Source of the DNA: an uncultured Lachnospiraceae bacterium
GTDB lineage: Bacteria > Bacillota > Clostridia > Lachnospirales > Lachnospiraceae
NCBI GenBank assembly: GCA_910586205.1
Contig: CAJUGD010000049.1
Location: forward strand, 1 to 20,027
Direction: 5' to 3'
Length of the DNA: 20,027 nt
In this document: in pieces, positions 15,490 through 20,027 of the stretch
Layout of the letters: the number at the start of each line of letters is the position of its first letter
Position numbering within the stretch: position 1 is the first letter of the stretch
Program-made: the position numbers and the translations under genes
The notes under the pieces: generated by a model
Database searches by the model: none
Seen by the model: only the letters and a program-made list of their open reading frames with translations
What the model was told of the DNA's origin: nothing

Positions 15490-16156
15490 GGATGAGACCA
15501 GCATTGCAGAGCTGGAACGGGACTATCTGGAGCTTAGTGACTTTGAGGTGGAGCTGGAAGAAGATGGATCAAAGGGGCTGAAGCGTGCGCTGGATGAGGA
15601 TTTTGACTTGATGATTCTGGACCTGATGCTGCCAGGCATGGATGGCTTTGAAATTTGCAGAAAGTTTCGGGAAGTGAAGAATACGCCGATTATGATTGTT
15701 TCGGCCAAGAAAGAGGACATTGATAAGATCCGGGGCCTTGGGCTGGGAGCAGACGATTATATGACAAAGCCCTTCAGCCCCAGTGAGATGGTGGCTCGTG
15801 TGAAAGCCCATCTGGCCAGGTATGAGAGGCTGATCGGCAGCGGAAGCCCGGAGAATGAAGTGATTGAGATCCGCGGCCTGAAGATTGACAGGACTGCCAG
15901 GCGGGTGTGGATTAATGGGGAGGAAAAGAATTTTACTACCAAGGAATTTGATCTTTTAACATTCCTTGCCCAAAATCCGAATCATGTGTATACAAAGGAG
16001 GAGTTATTTTCAAAGATATGGGACATGGAATCTGTGGGGGATATTGCCACTGTTACCGTGCACATTAAGAAGATTCGGGAGAAGATTGAGTTTAATACAG
16101 CTAAGCCTCAGTATATTGAGACGATTTGGGGAGTGGGGTACCGGTTTAAGGTGTAA
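15467..16156 (+). CDS. OmpR/PhoB family response regulator
   Basis: This 229-residue regulator is the partner of the upstream kinase, with the gene starting inside the kinase coding sequence. The N-terminal receiver domain (1-120) has the acidic pocket E8-D9, phosphoacceptor D52 (LDLMLPGMDG), a conserved S79 in IVSA, and K101 in TKPF. The C-terminal winged-helix DNA-binding domain (about 130-229) has FTTKEFDLLTFLAQNPNHVY, the recognition-helix region TVTVHIKKIREKIE and the wing IETIWGVGYRF. CAGGAGG lies about 10 bases upstream. The kinase-before-regulator order is the reverse of the commonest arrangement. Targets are unknown; autoregulation of the kinase promoter is plausible but not shown. 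Confidence 0.95.
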   Translation: MSRILIIEDETSIAELERDYLELSDFEVELEEDGSKGLKRALDEDFDLMILDLMLPGMDGFEICRKFREVKNTPIMIVSAKKEDIDKIRGLGLGADDYMTKPFSPSEMVARVKAHLARYERLIGSGSPENEVIEIRGLKIDRTARRVWINGEEKNFTTKEFDLLTFLAQNPNHVYTKEELFSKIWDMESVGDIATVTVHIKKIREKIEFNTAKPQYIETIWGVGYRFKV

Positions 16157-16300
16157 AGGAAGCACACAGAAGTGTGCGCAGGTCAGTATTGTTTAAATTC
16201 ATACAATGCTGTATCAGGAGAACGGTGTGGGAGACAGCAGAGGGGAATGACGTGTAAGAGGCGGACGCGGGAAGCGTACCGGGAAAGTGAGGACGGAATT

Positions 16301-18037
16301 ATGGAAATGACAAAATTTGAGGCGCTGGGTTTAGATGAAAAAATTCTTCGGGCTATTACAGATATGGGATTTGAGGAGACCACGCCTATACAGGCAAAGG
16401 CAATTCCGGTACAGATGAAGGGGACTGATATTATCGGGCAGGCACAGACCGGGACAGGAAAGACAGCAGCCTTTGGAATTCCGATGCTGCAGAAGCTGGA
16501 CAGCAGGAATAAAAAGCTGCAGGCAGTGGTGCTGTGTCCTACCAGGGAACTGGCCAATCAGGTGGCAGAAGAACTTCGCTGCCTGGCAAAGTTTATGCGC
16601 GGCGTCAGGGTGCTTCCAGTCTATGGCGGTCAGGATATTACACGGCAAATCCGCTGGCTTAAGGAAGGAACGCAGGTTGTGATCGGAACGCCGGGAAGGA
16701 TTATGGACCATATGAGGCGTCAGACCATAAAGTTTGATCAGGTCCATACGGTTGTGATGGATGAGGCAGACGAGATGCTGAATATGGGTTTTCTTGAGGA
16801 TATGGAGACTATATTAAGCCAACTGCCGCAAAAACGGCAGACCATTCTTTTTTCTGCTACCATGTCAGACCCCATTATGAAGATTGCCAGAACCTTTCAG
16901 AATGAGCCTGAGGTGGTTAGGGTAGTGAAAAAAGAACTGACAGTGCCAAAGGTGACTCAGTACTATTATGAGGTCAAACCCAAGACAAAGGTGGAGGTAA
17001 TGTGCCGCCTGCTGGATTTATATGGGCCAAAGTTGTCAGTGGCATTTTGCAATACCAAGCGTCAGGTAGATGCATTGGTGGATGAGCTGCAGGGAAGGGG
17101 ATATTTTGCAGAAGGGCTTCACGGGGATTTGAAGCAGGTGCAGAGGGATCGGGTAATGAATTCCTTCCGCAACGGCCGCACAGAGATTCTGGTGGCTACG
17201 GATGTGGCGGCCAGAGGCATTGATGTGGATGATGTTGAGGCTGTGTTTAACTATGATATTCCTCAGGATGATGAGTATTATGTCCATCGGATCGGCAGGA
17301 CAGGACGGGCAGGCCGGGAAGGAATCGCTTTCAGCCTGGTTGTGGGGCGCGAGGTTTATAAACTGCGGGACATTCAGCGTTACTGCAAGACCAGAATCAT
17401 CCCTCAGGCGATTCCTTCTATGGATGATATTACAGAGATCAAGGCAGAAAAGGTTTTAGGGCAGGCAAAGGAGATGCTCGGGAATCAGGATTTGAAAAGA
17501 GTGGTCAGAATTGTGGAGAAAAAGCTTTTGGAGGAGGATTATACCACATTGGACCTGGCGGCAGCCCTTGTGCAGATGAGCATGGGAGACCAGAGTCAGG
17601 AGGATATTATTGATGATTATCGGGAGGCTCGTTCTTTAGAGACCTTGGGACGCTATGGCAGAGAGAGCAGGGAGGGGCGATATTGCAGAGGTGCACTTCC
17701 AGGAAAATATGACAGCGGGAGAGGGATTCGAAGGGATTTTGGCCATGGAGAGCCGGAAAGGCGCTCCGGGAGAAGAAGGGGCAGAGAAAATCAGGGAGCC
17801 GGGATGTCTACTTTGTTTTTTAATGTGGGAAAGGAGCAGAATGTAAAGACTGCAGATATATTAGGTGCTGTTGCCGGGGAAAGCGGAATATCTGGAAAAA
17901 TGATCGGAAGCATTGACATGCATGACCGGTATACTTTTGTGGAGGTGCCGGAGGAGTGTGCGGATGAGATCTTGGAGTGTATGAAGCAGGTACGAATTAG
18001 GGGAAAGAATGTTAAGGTAGAAAAGGCAAACCGGTAA
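16301..18037 (+). CDS. DEAD-box RNA helicase with DbpA-type RNA-binding domain
   Basis: This 578-residue ATP-dependent RNA helicase probably acts in ribosome assembly, RNA decay or cold adaptation. In order it shows the Q motif TPIQ (28-31), Walker A AQTGTGKT (48-55), PTRELA, TPGR, DEAD (154-157), SAT (185-187), ATDVAARGIDV and HRIGRTGR (329-336). A basic Arg/Gly-rich linker (about 450-500) follows, then a DbpA/DeaD C-terminal RNA-binding domain (about 502-578, STLFFNVGKEQNVKTADI). That layout matches DeaD/CshA- and DbpA/YxiN-type proteins; I cannot separate these, so no symbol is given. ATG 16301 has GTGAGGA 7 bases upstream. An in-frame ATG at 16172 would add 43 residues unlike the family and begins inside a small hairpin. 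It follows the response regulator after 144 bases. Confidence 0.93.
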   Translation: MEMTKFEALGLDEKILRAITDMGFEETTPIQAKAIPVQMKGTDIIGQAQTGTGKTAAFGIPMLQKLDSRNKKLQAVVLCPTRELANQVAEELRCLAKFMRGVRVLPVYGGQDITRQIRWLKEGTQVVIGTPGRIMDHMRRQTIKFDQVHTVVMDEADEMLNMGFLEDMETILSQLPQKRQTILFSATMSDPIMKIARTFQNEPEVVRVVKKELTVPKVTQYYYEVKPKTKVEVMCRLLDLYGPKLSVAFCNTKRQVDALVDELQGRGYFAEGLHGDLKQVQRDRVMNSFRNGRTEILVATDVAARGIDVDDVEAVFNYDIPQDDEYYVHRIGRTGRAGREGIAFSLVVGREVYKLRDIQRYCKTRIIPQAIPSMDDITEIKAEKVLGQAKEMLGNQDLKRVVRIVEKKLLEEDYTTLDLAAALVQMSMGDQSQEDIIDDYREARSLETLGRYGRESREGRYCRGALPGKYDSGRGIRRDFGHGEPERRSGRRRGRENQGAGMSTLFFNVGKEQNVKTADILGAVAGESGISGKMIGSIDMHDRYTFVEVPEECADEILECMKQVRIRGKNVKVEKANR

Positions 18038-18125
18038 AATCCGCTGTCAAAGAGCTGTAGAGAGGGATATAGGGATCACAGCCAGTGGATTGATTCTAAT
18101 TTAAAAAATGATGGAGAGTGTGAAA

Positions 18126-18668
18126 ATGGAACGATATTTGATCGTGATTGACATGCAGAAGGATTTTATTGATGGGGCCTTGGGAAGTGACATGGCAAAG
18201 GCCATTGTACCCAAGGTGATAGAGAAGATCAAGGAGTACGAGCCAGGGCACATTTATGCCACCAGAGATACGCATTTTGAGAATTATCTGGAGACTTTGG
18301 AAGGGAAGAAATTGCCTGTAGTACATTGCGTTAAGGAAAGTGAAGGATGGCAGATTCATCCTGGGGTAAGTGCCGCTATGCCACAGGCGAAGATTTATGA
18401 CAAGTATACATTTGGGTCAGGAGAACTGGCAGAGGAAATGTACCGGCTGAGCCTGGGCAGAGAGATGGAGATCGAGCTGGCAGGGCTATGTACGGATATT
18501 TGTGTAGTCAGCAATGCCCTGCTTCTTCGGGCAAAGCTTCCAGGGACTGTGATTAAGGTCGATCCTTCCTGCTGTGCCGGAGTTACAGAGGAAAGCCACA
18601 AGGCTGCTTTAGAGACTATGAGAATGTGCCAGATTGATATTATGCAGGATAAAGAGGATGAGGAATAA
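18126..18668 (+). CDS. Nicotinamidase-like cysteine hydrolase (isochorismatase family)
   Basis: This 180-residue cytoplasmic hydrolase has the isochorismatase fold. The catalytic triad is D9 (VIDMQKDF), K93 (DKYTF) and C126 (CTDICVVSNAL). Probable metal ligands are D48 and H50 (RDTH) and H67 (VVHC). These numbers match the layout of archaeal and bacterial nicotinamidases (triad about 10/94/133, metal about 52/54/71), so nicotinamide to nicotinate in NAD salvage is the best guess. Ureidoacrylate- or carbamoyl-hydrolysing relatives are possible. ATG 18126 was chosen because GGAG sits 9 bases upstream; ATG 18108 in frame lacks a ribosome binding site. The phosphopantetheinyl transferase gene starts 6 bases after its stop, suggesting co-translation. 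No other NAD-salvage gene is present in the window. Confidence 0.85.
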   Translation: MERYLIVIDMQKDFIDGALGSDMAKAIVPKVIEKIKEYEPGHIYATRDTHFENYLETLEGKKLPVVHCVKESEGWQIHPGVSAAMPQAKIYDKYTFGSGELAEEMYRLSLGREMEIELAGLCTDICVVSNALLLRAKLPGTVIKVDPSCCAGVTEESHKAALETMRMCQIDIMQDKEDEE

Positions 18669-18674
18669 AAGAAG

Positions 18675-19364
18675 ATGGCTGTAAAGGCTTATATATTGGA
18701 TGTTGCCGGTCTTTTGGGGGAACGTGAGGAAGAAAAGGAACGGTTTCGTTATCTGTGCTCTATCCTTTCAGAAGACAGGCAGCAGAAGATTGAAAGGTTC
18801 CGGTATGCCCAGGGAAAGGCATTGTCCTTGGGAGCCGGTCTTTTGCTGGATTACGGATTAAGGCAGTATGGGATTCGAGAGAGGGAAGCCCGGCTGGTTT
18901 ATGGAGAAAATGAAAAGCCGTATCTGCGAGATTATCCGGGGATCTTTTTTAATTTATCTCATTCCGGCACCACGGCCATGGCTGTATTTGCAGACAAAGA
19001 GGTTGGGTGTGATGTGGAACAAATAGGGAATCCGGATTTTCGAGTGGCCAGGCGTTTTTTTGCGGAAGGAGAAAGAAAACTTTTGGAAAAGGCAGAGGAT
19101 AAGGAGGCCAGGGAATTATTTTACCGGTTCTGGGTGCTGAAGGAGAGTTTTCTTAAAGTGACCGGAGAGGGAATCCGTATGCCTCTTAATGATTTCTGCA
19201 TTTGTCTCGAGGAGAAGATTCGGGTGGAAGTAAAGGGGCAGTACCAGAAATATGGATTTTGTGAGCTTGCACTGCCAGGGTACCGGGCGGCTTTGTGCCT
19301 GAAGGGGGAGGAGGACGTGGAGGTGAAGATGGGGAGACTATTTCTGGAAAATCTGTTTGACTAG
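18675..19364 (+). CDS. Sfp-type 4'-phosphopantetheinyl transferase
   Basis: This 229-residue enzyme moves the phosphopantetheine arm of coenzyme A to a serine of carrier proteins of fatty acid, polyketide or nonribosomal peptide synthesis. Seen directly are the GENEKPYL segment, FFNLSHSG (substrate and CoA binding), the magnesium-binding D113 and E115 in GCDVEQ, and WVLKESFLKVTGEG with E157 and K161. Length is typical of Sfp-type enzymes and roughly twice that of AcpS. It follows the cysteine hydrolase by 6 bases, so the two are surely transcribed together. No carrier protein or synthase is in the window, so its target lies elsewhere. The N-terminal region is Glu/Arg-rich but otherwise ordinary. 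The ribosome binding site (AGAAG) is weak, which fits translational coupling. Confidence 0.92.
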   Translation: MAVKAYILDVAGLLGEREEEKERFRYLCSILSEDRQQKIERFRYAQGKALSLGAGLLLDYGLRQYGIREREARLVYGENEKPYLRDYPGIFFNLSHSGTTAMAVFADKEVGCDVEQIGNPDFRVARRFFAEGERKLLEKAEDKEARELFYRFWVLKESFLKVTGEGIRMPLNDFCICLEEKIRVEVKGQYQKYGFCELALPGYRAALCLKGEEDVEVKMGRLFLENLFD

Positions 19365-19407
19365 AGTTTTCCGATTAGAGGTTTTTGCCCTATAATTGTA
19401 TGGATCC

Positions 19408-19435
19408 ATGGTTAATCAGCGGAGTGATTAGCCAT
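19408..19435. other. Hairpin in the spacer before tRNA-Met
   Basis: ATGGTTAATCA (19408-19418) pairs with TGATTAGCCAT (19425-19435), 11 pairs with one G-U, around a 6-base loop. No T-run follows, so it is not a standard terminator. It could end the transferase transcript inefficiently or be a protein-binding site. Otherwise I see nothing in 19365-19489. Confidence 0.35.
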
Positions 19436-19489
19436 AATGTAAACTGTAACGAGGCATTCACGATTTTGGAAAAAATTGCAGAAAAAGTC

Positions 19490-19518
19490 TTGACAATTTC
19501 GACAATAAGGGATATACT
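19490..19518 (+). promoter_or_regulatory. Strong promoter of tRNA-Met
   Basis: A perfect -35 TTGACA (19490-19495), a 17-base spacer and -10 TATACT (19513-19518) end 38 bases before the tRNA. The hexamers are near consensus, as usual for stable-RNA genes. Confidence 0.85.
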
Positions 19519-19556
19519 ATACAGGCAGTCAGGTAAACAGGCTGTGGATAAAATAT

Positions 19557-19630
19557 GGCGGAATAGCTCAGTTGGCTAGAGCACACGGTTCATACCCGTG
19601 GTGTCGAGAGTTCAAATCTCCCTTCCGCTA
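19557..19630 (+). tRNA. tRNA-Met (CAT), elongator type
   Basis: The 74 bases fold as a cloverleaf: acceptor GGCGGAA with TTCCGCT (G1-U72 wobble), D arm GCTC/GAGC, anticodon stem CACGG/CCGTG with loop TTCATAC (anticodon CAT), a 5-base variable loop GTGTC, and T loop TTCAAAT. The body resembles Firmicutes elongator tRNA-Met rather than the initiator or the lysidine-modified tRNA-Ile2. The T stem GAGAG/CTCCC has one A-C mismatch (50-64). No CCA is encoded; the bases after A73 are CTA. Confidence 0.92.
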
Positions 19631-19639
19631 CTAAAAAGG

Positions 19640-19667
19640 ACATCTGTCAAGTTGGCAGATGTTTTTT
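19640..19667 (+). terminator. Rho-independent terminator of tRNA-Met
   Basis: ACATCTGTC (19640-19648) pairs with GGCAGATGT (19654-19662), 9 pairs with one G-U, around a 5-base loop, then T6 (19662-19667). It starts 10 bases after the tRNA. Confidence 0.88.
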
Positions 19668-19811
19668 GTGATTTATAGATTTAATCTGTAACGATTTCAG
19701 TTAGGTATGCTAATCCTCAAAAAGCCAGAGAAATGATATGCTCCCTATATGGTAGCAACGCTTAACAAGGGCACACAGGCCGTTGTATAAGGCGCAGATT
19801 ATAAAAGGTGC
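19668..19811. other. Junction between the tRNA locus and a mobile-element edge
   Basis: About 144 bases separate the tRNA terminator from the recombinase fragment. No gene is visible. If the recombinase marks one end of an integrated element, an attachment site should lie here, but I see no repeat matching another part of the window, so the exact edge cannot be placed. Confidence 0.35.
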
Positions 19812-20027
19812 TCAGATTTTCCACTCAAAGGAAACACGGTCGCTGGTGGCCTGAACCTGGGACAAAATAATGTCAGTCACTCGCCGCCGGTCGTCAAAGT
19901 CGATGTTGTTCCAGTTATGCAGATGGGCGGACAGAAATTCAATCTTTTGCGGGGAGATCGTTTCAGCGTTCAGCGCCGCAATCTCCTTGATAAGCCGTTG
20001 CCTGTTGGCGTCCAGCTCCTCGATTTT
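19812..20027 (-). CDS. Large serine recombinase, C-terminal fragment (partial, runs off the window)
   Basis: The reverse strand is open from the window edge to a TGA at 19812-19814, giving the last 71 residues of a protein. It reads as a coiled coil (KIEELDANRQRLIKEIAALN) followed by HNWNNIDFDDRRRVTDIILS and ends in DRVSFEWKI. That tail (an F-x-x-(K/R)-x-x-(V/A)-x-x-(I/L) helix and a final I-E-W-K-I-like strand) is characteristic of large serine recombinases of clostridial conjugative and mobilisable elements, which integrate and excise by DNA-strand exchange through a catalytic serine in the N-terminal domain, not visible here. Codons are richer in G and C than those of the neighbours, consistent with transfer. 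The fragment is only cut by the window, so whether the gene is intact is unknown. Confidence 0.7.
   Translation of the reverse strand, partial: KIEELDANRQRLIKEIAALNAETISPQKIEFLSAHLHNWNNIDFDDRRRVTDIILSQVQATSDRVSFEWKI

Noticed and set aside
16162..16177. GCACAC/GTGTGC hairpin after the response regulator stop
   Set aside because: It is a 6-bp stem with no T-run, so it is not a convincing terminator.
19385..19579. Open frame of 64 codons on the plus strand
   Set aside because: It covers the tRNA promoter and the first part of tRNA-Met, has no ribosome binding site and no family resemblance.
1..20027. CRISPR array, toxin-antitoxin pair, insertion sequence or defence cluster
   Set aside because: I found no regularly spaced repeats, no intact transposase and no recognisable toxin-antitoxin or defence gene set. 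The only mobile-element signals are the recombinase traces at the two edges.

Overview
The window reads as the chromosome of a low- to mid-GC Gram-positive anaerobe in the class Clostridia, most likely a Lachnospiraceae relative. This is an inference from strong AGGAGG-type ribosome binding sites, sigma-A style promoters, a tRNA-Met without an encoded CCA, rho-independent terminators, and the gene families present. No rRNA gene or other decisive marker is here.

Layout. Positions 1-1207 are AT-rich, hold no intact gene, and contain scattered coiled-coil fragments that look like a decayed large serine recombinase. Next is an AT-rich gene for a uracil-DNA-glycosylase-family protein (1208-1801) with its own terminator. 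From 2238 the sequence becomes ordinary chromosome. A CPBP/CAAX membrane protease and a family-2 glycosyltransferase overlap by ATGA. They converge on a reverse-strand FAD oxidoreductase with a C-terminal Rieske domain. A MerR regulator is divergent from that oxidoreductase, and a reverse-strand lipoprotein converges on the MerR gene. After a 450-base spacer come glycogen debranching enzyme GlgX and a patatin-like phospholipase, then a charged coiled-coil protein of unknown function. An approximately 98-base near-palindromic stem-loop separates it from an aconitase-superfamily hydratase. Then come a histidine kinase/response regulator pair, a DEAD-box RNA helicase with a DbpA-type RNA-binding domain, a nicotinamidase-like cysteine hydrolase and an Sfp-type phosphopantetheinyl transferase. 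The window closes with tRNA-Met(CAT), which has its own promoter and terminator, and with the C-terminal 71 codons of a reverse-strand serine recombinase. That fragment marks the edge of a mobile element continuing beyond the window.

Working together. Most genes are housekeeping or metabolic and form short units: protease-glycosyltransferase, debranching enzyme-phospholipase, kinase-regulator, helicase-hydrolase-transferase. The FAD/Rieske oxidoreductase and the divergent MerR regulator plausibly form a regulatory pair. I found no defence system, CRISPR array, toxin-antitoxin pair or biosynthetic cluster. The least explained items are the giant hairpin at 11618-11715, the unrecognised coiled-coil protein before it, the substrate of the orphan aconitase-like hydratase, and the two mobile-element traces at the window edges.
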